Below the pieces are notes generated by a model that saw only the letters and a program-made list of their open reading frames with translations, had not been told where the DNA came from and ran no database searches. From positions 1 through 64,000 of the forward strand of contig CAZFCE010000021.1 of the NCBI GenBank assembly GCA_964517605.1: DNA of 64,000 nucleotides. Reading direction: 5' to 3'. The stretch is from J095 sp964517605. Lineage in GTDB: Bacteria > Chloroflexota > Anaerolineae > 4572-78 > J111. Position numbers and translations under genes: made by a program. Positions 27,335-38,000 of this stretch are shown in pieces (position 1 is the stretch's first letter; every line of letters starts with the position of its first letter).

Positions 27335-30300
27335 ATGAGCCATTCTTCAGAAGCCGTTTCTCAGTTATCGCCGTTAAAACAGGCTTATCTTGCGTTAGAA
27401 AAAATGCAGGCCAAACTGGCGGCGCTAGAACAGGCCCAACGCGAGCCAATCGCCGTTATCGGGATGGGCTGCCGGTTTCCCGGTGGCGCTAACACCCCGG
27501 AGTTGTTTTGGCAGCTTTTGCGCGATGGGCGTGATGCCATCACCGAAGTGCCGCCCGACCGCTGGAATATTGACGCCTATTACGACCCCAACCCGGATGC
27601 GCCGGGTAAAATGTCATCGCGGTGGGGCGGTTTTCTGGATCAGGTGGATCAGTTTGAGCCGCAATTTTTTGGCATTGCTCCCCGCGAGGCCATCAGCCTG
27701 GACCCGCAGCAGCGGTTGCTGCTGGAAGTGGCGTGGGAGGCGCTGGAACATGCCGGCCTGGCCCCGGATAAATTAGCCGGCAGCCGCACCGGTGTTTTTG
27801 TGGGCATTGTCAACAACGATTACCGCCAGCTTCAGTTGCAATCCGGTGGGCTTGACCGGATTGATACTTATTACAGTTCCGGCGTGGCCCAAAGCATTGC
27901 TTCGGGCCGTTTGTCCTACATTTTAGGGTTGCAAGGCCCCAGTATTTCAATTGATACGGCCTGTTCCTCTTCGCTTATGGCCGTGCACCTGGCCGTGCAG
28001 AGTTTGCGGCAGGGTGAATGCCGGCTGGCTTTGGCCGGCGGGGTAAATGTGATATTGGCCCCGGAGATTACGGTGGCGCTTTCCAAATACCATATGATGG
28101 CCCCGGATGGCCGTTGCAAAGCCTTTGACGCTCGGGCCGATGGTTTTGTGCGGGGCGAAGGCTGCGGCCTGGTGGTTTTAAAACGTTTAACCGATGCCCT
28201 GGCCGATGGCGATACGGTGCTGGCGGTGATCAAAGGCACGGCGGCCAACCAGGATGGCGCCAGCAGCGGCTTAACCGCGCCCAACGGCCCGTCGCAAGAG
28301 GCGGTCATCCGCGAGGCGCTGGCTAATGCCGGCCTCTCTCCGGCTGAAGTGGGATATGTTGAAACTCACGGCACGGGAACCGCCCTGGGCGATCCCATCG
28401 AAGTTCGCGCGTTAGGGCAGGTGTTGCGCCCGTACCGCAATTTGCAACAGCCGGCGTTGTTGGGAGCCGTAAAAACCAACCTGGGCCACCTCGAAGCCGC
28501 CGCCGGCGTGGCCGGGTTAATGAAAGCGGTTTTGTGTTTGCAACACCGGTCTATTCCTCCAACGCTGCACCTGCAAGAACTCAACCCGCTGATTCCCTGG
28601 CCGGATTTGCCCGTGGCGGTGCCCACCACGCTCACTCCCTGGCCGGACGCCGCCAGCCTGGTGGCCGGCGTCAGCTCTTTTGGGTTTAGCGGCACCAATG
28701 TGCATTTGGTTTTGGCGGCGGCTCCCGATCAGCAATCCGCTTTGCCGGAAGTTGACCGGCCCCGGCACTTATTGAGTCTGTCCGCTAAAAGTGAGCCGGC
28801 TTTAAAGGAGATGGCCCGGCAGTTGGCCCAACACCTGGCCGCCCGGCCCAACCTCGCGTTGCCCGATGTGGCTTTTTCGGCCAATACTGGGCGCGCTCAA
28901 TTAACGCGGCGATTGGCGCTAACCGTCGATGCTGCGGCGCAGGCCGGCGCTCTGCTGGCCGAATTTGCCGCCGGCCAAACCCCGGCGGAAATTATAACCG
29001 GGCCGGTGCAAACCACCGATCGGCCTAAAATCGCCTTCTTATTCACCGGGCAGGGATCGCAATACCCGCACATGGGGCAACAGTTGTACCAAACTCAGCC
29101 CACGTTTCGCCGGGCGCTGGATCGGTGCGATGAACTGCTGCGCCCCTATTTGGGGCAATCGTTGCTGTCCGTGATTTATCCGCAACCGGGCGTAGTCTCG
29201 CCGCTGGATGAAACCGCTTACACCCAACCGGCTTTGTTTGCCATAGAATACGCGCTGTCCGAATTGTGGCGTTCGTGGGGCGTTGAACCGGCGGCGGTTA
29301 TTGGCCACAGCGTGGGCGAATACGTAGCGGCCTGCGTGGCCGGGGTATTCAGCCTGGAGGACGGCCTCCGGCTGGTGGCCGAACGGGGCCGGTTAATGCA
29401 AAGTCTGCCGCGTAATGGCGCTATGGCGGCCATTTTTGCCGACGAAGCGCAAGTGGCGGCGGCCATCGCGCCGTATGTCGGGCAGGTATCCATTGCGGCT
29501 TTCAACGGCCCGGATAATGTGGTTATTTCCGGGTTAGATACGGTGGTGCAGACCGTTGTGGAGCAATTGGTCGCCGCCGGAGTAAAATCCCGCCGGTTAA
29601 CCGTTTCTCACGCTTTTCACTCGCCGTTACTGGAGCCAATCCTCGCCGAGTTTGAGCGGGTAGCAGCCAGCGTTACTTATGCCCAGCCTCGGATCAAGCT
29701 CATCTCTAACCTCACCGGCCAGCCGGCGATGGGCGCTACCGTTACCCAGCCCGGCTACTGGCGCCGGCACGTCCGCGAAGCGGTGCGTTTTGCCGCTGGC
29801 ATCGCCGTTTTGCCGGCCCAGGGGATTGAGTTGTTTCTGGAGATTGGCCCCAATCCGGTTTTATTGGGTATGGGCCAGCGATGTCTGCCGGCAGCTACCG
29901 GCCTGTGGTTGCCCTCGCTCCGCGCCGGCAAAGACGATTGGGCGCAGCTATTGCGCAGCCTCGCCGAAATGTACGTATACGGGGTTGAGGTGGATTGGGC
30001 CGGTTTTGAGCGCGATTACGCCGCCAGCCGCCGCCGGTTCCCTTTACCCACGTATCCTTTTCAGCGCCAGCGTTACTGGCTTCAATCTGATCGCCCTCGC
30101 CCGGTAGCAGCCGGGCTGGCTATTCACCCGTTGCTGGGGCGGCGGCTGCGTTCGGCGTTGCCGGATGTTCAGTTTGAGGCGCAACTGGAGGCTGCCGACC
30201 TGCCCTTTTTACGGGATCACGTTGTTTATGGCCAGCCGGTTATGCCGGCCACGGCTTATATCGAGTTGGCGCAGGCCGCCGCCGCCCAGATTTTTGGCCC

Positions 30301-33300
30301 CGGTAGCCAATCTTTGGCCGATTTAACCATTTTTGAGCCGTTTGTTTTGCCGGGCGACCAATCCCGCACCCTGCAAGCCATTGTAACGCCGGCTGGCGGC
30401 CAACGCGCTTCCATTCGGATTTACAGCCAGGGGCCAACCGAATCCGGCTGGCAACGGCACGCCTCGGTTGAGGTGGACGGCGGCGCGGCATCCGTTGGCC
30501 CCACGGCAACGGCGCTGGCGGAAATTCAGGCGCGGTGCCCGGAGATTATTACCGCCGAAGCTCATTACGGGCTACTGGCCGCGCGCGGGCTTCAGTTTGG
30601 CCCCAGTTTGGGCGGGGTGCAGCAAATCTGGCGCAACCCGGCGGGCGGTGAGGCGTTGGGCCGGATTCAATTGCCGGCGGTTGTGGCCTCAGAATTAAAA
30701 ACATACCAGTTTCACCCGGCGCTGCTGGATGCCTGTTTGCAGGTTTTGGTGGGAGCGTTGCCCGCCGGTTGGACTGAAACGGATGTGTATATGCCGGTGG
30801 GGCTGGATAGTTTTTGCCGGTACGATGACCCTCCGGCGGAATTGTGGAGCCACGTTCAGGTTGAAATTGAACCGGATGGCGTTGGCCGGGAAACCATTAC
30901 CGGCAACGTGCGCGTGCTGACCCTAACGGGGCAGGTGGTGGCTCAATTGGCCGGGTTACGACTCAAACGGGCCAGGCAAACGGCGCTGTTTAAGTCGGCC
31001 CAACCCAATCTGAATGACTGGCTGTATCAGGTGGAATGGCAGCCCCAGCCGCGCCTGGCCGTAAGCGGCCCGGCTCCGGCTGAACTGGCCGCGCCATTGC
31101 TGCCGGTTTTTGGCCAACTGGCCGGGCAATACGGCTTGGAACGTTACCGGGGGTTAGCGCCTCAACTGGACGCCCTGTGCGCCGAGTTTATCATTTGCGC
31201 TTGGCAGCAATTGGGCTGGCAGCCTCGCCCCGACCAGCCGGTAAACTTGGCCGAATTGCCGGTTATTCCGTTGTACCGCCGCCTGCTCAACCGGATGGCC
31301 GCTATTCTGGCCGAAGACGGCTGGTTAACCCCAACCGATGCCGGCTGGGTGGTCGCCCGGCCTGTACCGGCCATCGAAATGGGCGCGTTGCAGGCTCGCT
31401 GGGCCAAACTGGCCGCCGAATACCCGGCCTTTGAAGCCGAATTGGGGTTCATTGGCCGTTGCGGCCCGCACCTGGTCGGAGTTTTGGCCGGGCAAACCGA
31501 CCCGCTGCCGCTGTTGTTCCCCGGCAGCGATTTATCCAACGCCGAAAAGTTATACCAGGCTTCGCCGTTTTCGCTGGCCTACAACAATCTGGTTCGGGCT
31601 GCCGTCACCGAGGTGGTAGCGCAGTTGGATCCCAACCAGCCGTTGCGGGTGCTGGAAATAGGGGCCGGCACCGGCGGCACGGCGGCGCACATTCTGCCGG
31701 TGTTGCCCGCCGGCCAAACCGAATATGTTTTTACCGATGTTTCGCCGTTGTTCACCGCGCGAGCCGCCCAAAAGTTTCAGGATTATCCTTTTGTGCGCTA
31801 TCAACTGCTGGATATTGAACAGGAACCCACCGCGCAAGGGTTGGCGGTGCAATCTTTTGATTTGATTTTGGCCACCAATGTAATTCACGCCACCGCCGAT
31901 TTGTCGCATAGCCTGGCGCACGTTACGCAACTGTTAAAACCGGGGGGCCTGTTCATCCTGTTAGAAATGACCCGGCCCGAACGCTGGGTTGACCTCACTT
32001 TTGGGCTAACCGAAGGCTGGTGGAAATTTACCGATACCGCAATCCGGCCCGATAGCCCGCTGTTGCCGGCGGCGGCGTGGCAGCAAACGCTCGAAGCGGC
32101 GGGGTTTGTGGCGGCGGCTATTCCGCCCCGCCCCGTGGATGATTTGCCCCAACAGGCGGTGCTGCTGGCCCGCTCGCAGTTGGCTGCGCCGGCGCTGACC
32201 GGCAACTGGCTCATCTTTGCCGACGAAGCCGGCGTGGGCCGGGAGTTGGCCGGGTTAATAGAGGCCCGGTCTGGCGCTTGCACGCTGGTCACTTTGGGCG
32301 CGGCCTATGCCCACCGCCAGCCCGCTCATTTTTCAATTGATCCCACCCAGCCGGACGATTTTTTCCGCCTGTTCAATGAAAATTTGCCGGGCAACGAATT
32401 TGGCTGGCGCGGCGTCATCCACCTGTGGAGTTTGAACAGCGGTTCCGTCGCCGAAATGGACGGCGCGGCGTTGGCAGCGGCGCAACAGGTTGGGTGCGGC
32501 AGCGTGCTGTACTTGTTGCAGGCGTTGGCCAAACGTTCATCTGCCGCCGCGCCGCCCACGCTGTGGCTGGTTACTCGCGGCGCTCAACCGGTTGAGGCGG
32601 AGCCGATTGCCGTGGCGCAAACGCCGTTGTGGGGGCTGGGCAAGGTGATTGCTCTGGAACACCCGGAACTTCACTGCGTTCGGGTTGACCTTGACCCGGC
32701 GTTGGGGCTTGATAACAGCCGGCTGCTGGTTGAAGAAATAGCGGCAAACACCGGCGAAGACCAGGTGGCTTTGCGGCAGCAGGCTCGTTATCTGGCCCGG
32801 CTGGCCCGGTATCAGCCGGAACCGCCGCCAGACGACGCAGCCAAAAGCCAGCCGGTTCAACTGGACATCGCGGTTCGGGGTGCGTTGGATAACCTGCTGC
32901 TGCGCCCGGCAACTCGCCGCCAGCCGGGGCCGGGCGAGGTTGAAATCCGGGTGTGGGCCACCGGCTTAAACTTTAAAGACGTGCTCAACGCCTTGGGGCT
33001 GTATCCCGGTGACGCCGGGCCGTTGGGCGGCGAGTGCGCCGGCGAGGTTGTGGCGCTGGGTAAGGATGTAACCGGCTTGCGCGTGGGCGATGCGGTGCTT
33101 GCTCTGGCTGCCGGCAGTTTTGGCACTTACGTTACCACCGCCGGTGAGTTTGTGGTGCGCAAACCGGATTTTCTCAGTTTTGAGGCTGCCGCTGCGTTGC
33201 CAATTCCGTTTTTAACCGCCAGTTACACCTTGCGGCATTTGGGGCGGTTATCGGCGGGCGACCGGGTGCTGATCCATGCCGCGGCTGGCGGGGTGGGTTT

Positions 33301-35092
33301 GGCAGCGGTGCAGTTGGCTCAACGCGCCGGAGCCGAGATTTTTGCCACAGCCGGCAGTCCGGTCAAACGAGCCTTTTTGCAGGAGTTGGGGGTGCAGCAC
33401 GTGTACAACTCCCGTTCGCTTGGTTTTGCCGCCGAAATAATGGCCGATACCGGCGGGCGCGGGGTTGACCTGGTACTAAACTCGCTGGCCGATGAATTTG
33501 TTACTCACAGCCTGTCGGTTTTGGCGCAGGGCGGGCGTTTTTTAGAAATTGGCAAACGCGGCATTCTAACGGCGGAGCAGGCCGCCCGGTTGCGGCCCGA
33601 CGCCGCCTATTTTATTGTGGATTGGAGCGAGGCTTGCCGCACCGAACCGGTGCTCATCCGGTCGCTGTTTTTGGAGATAATGGCCGAGATTGAAACCCAC
33701 CGCCTGACGCCGCTGCCGCTACGGGTTTTTTCGCTGGCCGAAGTTACAGTGGCATTCAGGTATATGGCTCAAGCCCGGCACATTGGCAAAATAGTTGTTT
33801 CGCAGCAACCGAGGGGAAACATTCGCCCGGATGGTACCTACTTGATCACCGGCGGGTTGAGCGGTTTGGGGCTGGAAGTAGCCCGCTGGCTGGTAGAACA
33901 GGGCGCTCGCCATTTGGCGCTGATAGGCCGCAGCGCCGCTTCGGACTCTGCCCACGCAGCCGTAGCCCGGCTGGAACAGGCCGGCGGGCAGGTGGCGCTA
34001 ATCCAGGCCGATGTAACCAATGCCGGCCAAATGGCCGAGGCGCTGGCCCGGCTTAACGCCGAAATGCCGCCGCTACGGGGCGTTGTTCACGCCGCCGGGG
34101 TACTGGCCGATGGCGTGCTGCTCCACCTGGATTGGCCGCGCTTTGCCGGGGTGCTGGCTCCCAAAGTGGATGGCGCATGGCTTTTGCATACTTTAACCCA
34201 ACACCTGTCGCTTGATTTCTTTGTGCTGTTTTCGTCGGTAGCTTCGCTGCTGGGATCGCCGGGGCAGGGAAATCACGCCGCTGCCAACGCATTTTTGGAT
34301 GGGCTGGCCCATTACCGCCGGGCACAGGGTTTGCCCGGCCTGAGCCTTAACTGGGGTGCCTGGAGCGAGGTGGGCGCGGCGGTTAAATACAATATTTTTG
34401 AGCGCCTTGAGGCGCAGGGGCTTGGCGTGATTGCGCCGGAACAGGGCTTGCGCCTGTTCGCCGAACTGTTGCCCGGCGCGCCGGCGCAGGTAGGCATCAG
34501 CCCGGTAAACTGGCCGGTTTTTAAACGTCAGTTTGCCGGTGGGGACGTGCCGCTTTTTCTGGCCAACGTCTCCAGCCGGGATGAGCAGCGCCCGGCGGCT
34601 GCCATTACCGCTACGGTTGAATCACCGGTGGAAACGCCCCAAATTTTGGCGCGACTGGCCGCCGCGCCGCCCAACAAACGGGCCGGTTTGCTGCGCGATT
34701 ACGTGCAGGCGCAGGCCAGCAAGGTGTTGGGGTTGGCGGCCACGCAATTGGTAGATGAACGCACTCCGCTCAATGAGTTGGGGCTAGATTCGTTGATGGC
34801 GGTGGAATTGCGCAACCTGTTGGGTGCCGGGCTAAACCTCAAACGCGCGTTGCCGGCAACGCTGGTGTTTGATTACCCCACCGTGGCGGCCATCACCACT
34901 TACCTGGCGCGAGAACTGGATTTGCCGGCGGACAGCCGTCAACCGGAACCGGCGGCGGTGTTGCCCGAAATTGAGGGAACGGGGTTACTGACAACTCTGT
35001 CGCAGGTTGAGGATTTATCGGATGAAGAGGTAGATCGTTTGTTTGCCCAGCAAATGGGCCGTGTGGAGAACCAGGATTATGGCAACGACTAG
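27335..35092 (+). CDS. PKS5: type I PKS, KS-AT-DH-MT-ER-KR-ACP
   Basis: Largest module, 2585 residues. N-terminal coiled coil is about 10-38. KS has Cys210. AT has Ser659 in GHSVGE with HAFH (malonyl). DH has His962 in HVVYGQPVMP and LLDACLQ, though the usual YGPxFQG reads FGPSLGG. A C-methyltransferase follows, with LEIGAGTGG from about 1440, FTDVSPLF, ATNVIHAT and FGLTEGWWKF; its position between DH and the reductive core is that of C-methyltransferases in reducing PKS. ER has LIHAAAGGVG near 1978. KR has LITGGLSGLG near 2168 and Ser2301, but the catalytic Tyr is His2314 (QGNHAAAN; codon CAC at 34274). ACP has Ser2486. If KR is active, the unit is fully reduced with an alpha-methyl from SAM; if not, a beta-keto remains. 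The docking tail is LSDEEVDRLFAQQM. Confidence 0.95.
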   Translation: MSHSSEAVSQLSPLKQAYLALEKMQAKLAALEQAQREPIAVIGMGCRFPGGANTPELFWQLLRDGRDAITEVPPDRWNIDAYYDPNPDAPGKMSSRWGGFLDQVDQFEPQFFGIAPREAISLDPQQRLLLEVAWEALEHAGLAPDKLAGSRTGVFVGIVNNDYRQLQLQSGGLDRIDTYYSSGVAQSIASGRLSYILGLQGPSISIDTACSSSLMAVHLAVQSLRQGECRLALAGGVNVILAPEITVALSKYHMMAPDGRCKAFDARADGFVRGEGCGLVVLKRLTDALADGDTVLAVIKGTAANQDGASSGLTAPNGPSQEAVIREALANAGLSPAEVGYVETHGTGTALGDPIEVRALGQVLRPYRNLQQPALLGAVKTNLGHLEAAAGVAGLMKAVLCLQHRSIPPTLHLQELNPLIPWPDLPVAVPTTLTPWPDAASLVAGVSSFGFSGTNVHLVLAAAPDQQSALPEVDRPRHLLSLSAKSEPALKEMARQLAQHLAARPNLALPDVAFSANTGRAQLTRRLALTVDAAAQAGALLAEFAAGQTPAEIITGPVQTTDRPKIAFLFTGQGSQYPHMGQQLYQTQPTFRRALDRCDELLRPYLGQSLLSVIYPQPGVVSPLDETAYTQPALFAIEYALSELWRSWGVEPAAVIGHSVGEYVAACVAGVFSLEDGLRLVAERGRLMQSLPRNGAMAAIFADEAQVAAAIAPYVGQVSIAAFNGPDNVVISGLDTVVQTVVEQLVAAGVKSRRLTVSHAFHSPLLEPILAEFERVAASVTYAQPRIKLISNLTGQPAMGATVTQPGYWRRHVREAVRFAAGIAVLPAQGIELFLEIGPNPVLLGMGQRCLPAATGLWLPSLRAGKDDWAQLLRSLAEMYVYGVEVDWAGFERDYAASRRRFPLPTYPFQRQRYWLQSDRPRPVAAGLAIHPLLGRRLRSALPDVQFEAQLEAADLPFLRDHVVYGQPVMPATAYIELAQAAAAQIFGPGSQSLADLTIFEPFVLPGDQSRTLQAIVTPAGGQRASIRIYSQGPTESGWQRHASVEVDGGAASVGPTATALAEIQARCPEIITAEAHYGLLAARGLQFGPSLGGVQQIWRNPAGGEALGRIQLPAVVASELKTYQFHPALLDACLQVLVGALPAGWTETDVYMPVGLDSFCRYDDPPAELWSHVQVEIEPDGVGRETITGNVRVLTLTGQVVAQLAGLRLKRARQTALFKSAQPNLNDWLYQVEWQPQPRLAVSGPAPAELAAPLLPVFGQLAGQYGLERYRGLAPQLDALCAEFIICAWQQLGWQPRPDQPVNLAELPVIPLYRRLLNRMAAILAEDGWLTPTDAGWVVARPVPAIEMGALQARWAKLAAEYPAFEAELGFIGRCGPHLVGVLAGQTDPLPLLFPGSDLSNAEKLYQASPFSLAYNNLVRAAVTEVVAQLDPNQPLRVLEIGAGTGGTAAHILPVLPAGQTEYVFTDVSPLFTARAAQKFQDYPFVRYQLLDIEQEPTAQGLAVQSFDLILATNVIHATADLSHSLAHVTQLLKPGGLFILLEMTRPERWVDLTFGLTEGWWKFTDTAIRPDSPLLPAAAWQQTLEAAGFVAAAIPPRPVDDLPQQAVLLARSQLAAPALTGNWLIFADEAGVGRELAGLIEARSGACTLVTLGAAYAHRQPAHFSIDPTQPDDFFRLFNENLPGNEFGWRGVIHLWSLNSGSVAEMDGAALAAAQQVGCGSVLYLLQALAKRSSAAAPPTLWLVTRGAQPVEAEPIAVAQTPLWGLGKVIALEHPELHCVRVDLDPALGLDNSRLLVEEIAANTGEDQVALRQQARYLARLARYQPEPPPDDAAKSQPVQLDIAVRGALDNLLLRPATRRQPGPGEVEIRVWATGLNFKDVLNALGLYPGDAGPLGGECAGEVVALGKDVTGLRVGDAVLALAAGSFGTYVTTAGEFVVRKPDFLSFEAAAALPIPFLTASYTLRHLGRLSAGDRVLIHAAAGGVGLAAVQLAQRAGAEIFATAGSPVKRAFLQELGVQHVYNSRSLGFAAEIMADTGGRGVDLVLNSLADEFVTHSLSVLAQGGRFLEIGKRGILTAEQAARLRPDAAYFIVDWSEACRTEPVLIRSLFLEIMAEIETHRLTPLPLRVFSLAEVTVAFRYMAQARHIGKIVVSQQPRGNIRPDGTYLITGGLSGLGLEVARWLVEQGARHLALIGRSAASDSAHAAVARLEQAGGQVALIQADVTNAGQMAEALARLNAEMPPLRGVVHAAGVLADGVLLHLDWPRFAGVLAPKVDGAWLLHTLTQHLSLDFFVLFSSVASLLGSPGQGNHAAANAFLDGLAHYRRAQGLPGLSLNWGAWSEVGAAVKYNIFERLEAQGLGVIAPEQGLRLFAELLPGAPAQVGISPVNWPVFKRQFAGGDVPLFLANVSSRDEQRPAAAITATVESPVETPQILARLAAAPPNKRAGLLRDYVQAQASKVLGLAATQLVDERTPLNELGLDSLMAVELRNLLGAGLNLKRALPATLVFDYPTVAAITTYLARELDLPADSRQPEPAAVLPEIEGTGLLTTLSQVEDLSDEEVDRLFAQQMGRVENQDYGND

Positions 35093-38000
35093 CTTTATTG
35101 AGCGCATCTCGCAACTTTCACCCAAGCGGCTGGCGCTGCTGGCGGTAGACCTGCAAAATAAACTCGAAGCCGCCGAGCGCCAGCACCATGAACCGATTGC
35201 CATCATTGGCATGGCCTGCCGGTTTCCGGGCGAAAGCAACAGCCCGGAGGCTTTTTGGCAGCTTTTGCAAAACGGCGTTGATGCAATCACCGAAGTCCCG
35301 GCGACGCGCTGGCCGGTGGATGAATATTACGATGCCAACCCCGACGCCGCCGGAAAAGTATCAACCCGTTGGGGCGGGTTTATTGACGGGGTTGACACCT
35401 TTGATCCCCAATTTTTTGGTATTTCGCCCCGCGAAGCAGTGAGCATGGACCCGCAGCAACGGCTGGTGCTGGAGGTGGGCTGGGAGGCTTTGGAACACGC
35501 CAACTACGCCCCGGACAAATTGGCCGGCAGCCGAACCGGGGTGTTCATTGGTATTTGCAACAATGATTATTACCAGTTGTCGAATAAAGCCGGCGTTGAC
35601 AGCCTTGATACATATTCGGCTACCGGCAGCGCTCACAGCGTGGCTTCGGGCCGGTTATCGTATGTGCTGGGGCTGCAAGGGCCAAGCCTGTCGGTGGATA
35701 CGGCCTGTTCGTCGTCGCTGGTGGCCATCCATTTGGCCGTGCAAAGTTTGCGCCAGGGCGAGTGCAATATGGCCATTGCCGGCGGCGTAAATGTGCTGGC
35801 TTCGGTCGAGGTTACGGTTGCGCTCTCAAAGGGGCATATGCTGGCCGCCGATGGCCGTTGTAAGGCGTTTGATGCGGCGGCGGATGGCTTTGTGCGGGCC
35901 GAAGGCTGCGGGCTGGTGGTGCTCAAGGGGCTGGCGCAAGCCGTGGCCGATGGCGATAATATTTTGGCGGTGATTCGGGGCGCGGCAATTAACCAGGATG
36001 GCCGCAGCAACGGCCTCACCGCGCCGAATGGGCCATCTCAGGAGGCGGTGATTCGGGCGGCGCTGGCCGATGCCGGCGTTGAACCGCACGAAATTGGTTA
36101 CGTTGAAACCCACGGCACCGGCACTTCGCTGGGCGACCCCATCGAGGCGCAGGCGTTGGGGGCGGCGTTGGGGCCGGGGCGTTCGCCGGAGCGCCCTTTG
36201 CTGATTGGCTCGGTAAAAACAAACATTGGCCACCTGGAATCGGCGGCGGGTGTGGCCGGGCTGATAAAATTGGTGCTGGCTTTGCAGCACCAGGAGATTC
36301 CGCCGCATCTCCATTTGCAAAAACTCAACCCGTACATTCCCTGGGCGGAACTGCCGCTGTCTATCCCCACCCGCCGCACGCCCTGGTTGGACCGCCGGTT
36401 GGCCGGCATCAGCTCTTTTGGGTTTAGCGGCACCAACGTGCATTTAATTATTGAAGAAGCGCCCGTTCGTCCGCCCGCCACCCCGGAAATTGAGCGCCCA
36501 TTGCATCTGCTGGCGCTTTCGGCGCGGAGCAAAACGGCGCTGGCGGCGCTGGCGGCTCGGTTTGAACAGGATTTGGCCCACCGGCCAGAAATCCAACTGG
36601 CCGAAGTGTGCCTCAGCGCCAATACCGGGCGGGCGCATTTTGAGCACCGATTAACGGTGGCCGCCAGCGAACCGGCAGAAGCCCGCGCTTTACTGGCCGC
36701 GTATCGCCAGGAGCAGCCGGCGGCGGGCCTGTGGAGCGGTCAGGCCGGCCCGCGTCGCCCCGAAGTGGCCTTTTTGTTCACCGGGCAGGGAGCGCAGTAT
36801 GAGCACATGGGCCGCCAGTTGTACGAAACGCAGCCGCTTTTCCGCCGCATTCTGGATCAATGCGATGAACTGCTACGGCCTTATCTGCCCCGGCCTTTGT
36901 TGAGCGTGCTCTACCCGGCTGCCGGCCAGCCATCGCCGCTGAACGAAACCGCCTACACCCAACCGGCGTTATTTGCCATTGAATATGCTCTGGCCGAATT
37001 GTGGCGGTCGTGGGGAATTGAGCCGGCGGTGGTGCTGGGCCACAGCGCCGGTGAATACACCGCTGCTTGCGTGGCCGGCATTTTTAGCCTGGAAGATGGG
37101 CTAAAATTGATTGCCGAACGCGGGCGGCTAATGCAAGCCGCCGGAGCGCAACAACCCGGCGCAATGGCCACCGTGTTTGCCGGCGAAGCTCGCGTGGCGG
37201 CGGCTTTAGCGCCGTATGTGGGCCGGGCCACCATCGCTGCCATAAACGGGCCGGAGCATGTGGTGATATCCGGCGAAGAGGCCAACGTGCAGGCCGTTCT
37301 CAACGATTTACGCGCCGACAGAATCCGGAACCGGCGTTTGGCCATTTCGATAGCTGGCCATTCGCCGTTAATGGATTCCATTTTGGCGGAGTTTGAAACG
37401 GTTGCAGCCGGGGTGCAATACGCCGCTCCCCGGATTGGCCTGGTTTCTGGCGTTACCGGCCAGCTTGTGGCCGGGCAAGAAATGGCCACCGCCGCATACT
37501 GGCGGCTCAATTTGCGCCAGCCGGTTCAGTTTTACCCGGCCATGCAAACGCTCAATGAGCATGGTTACCGGCTATTTGTGGAAGCTGGCCCCAACCCCAC
37601 CTTGATTGAACTGGGCCAGCATTGCTTGCCGGCGGGCAGCGGGGTGTGGCTGCCTTCGCTCCGGGCCGGCCACAACGATTGGTCGCAATTGTTTAACGCC
37701 CTGTCTAATTTGTACGTGCGGGGCGCGGCGGTGGATTGGGCCGGTTTTGAGCAGCCGTATCGCCGGGGGCGGCGGCGGTTGCCCCTGCCTACCTATCCAT
37801 TTGAAAAAACGCGGTACTGGATAAAACCAACGCCGCCCAAACCGGCTGACCCGCCCCGCCCCACGGTAAAAAATCCCTTGCTGGGGCGGCAATTGCGCTC
37901 GCCAGCCATTCGCTCCACCATTTTTGAAGCGGAACTGGGCGCAACCTGGCCGCTGTTTCTCGATCATCACCGGATTTACGGGCTGGCTATTTTGCCTTCG

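Noticed and set aside
34274..34276. PKS5 KR His codon as an assembly error
   Set aside because: A single-base error cannot be excluded, but the surrounding frame is clean, so I report it as seen.
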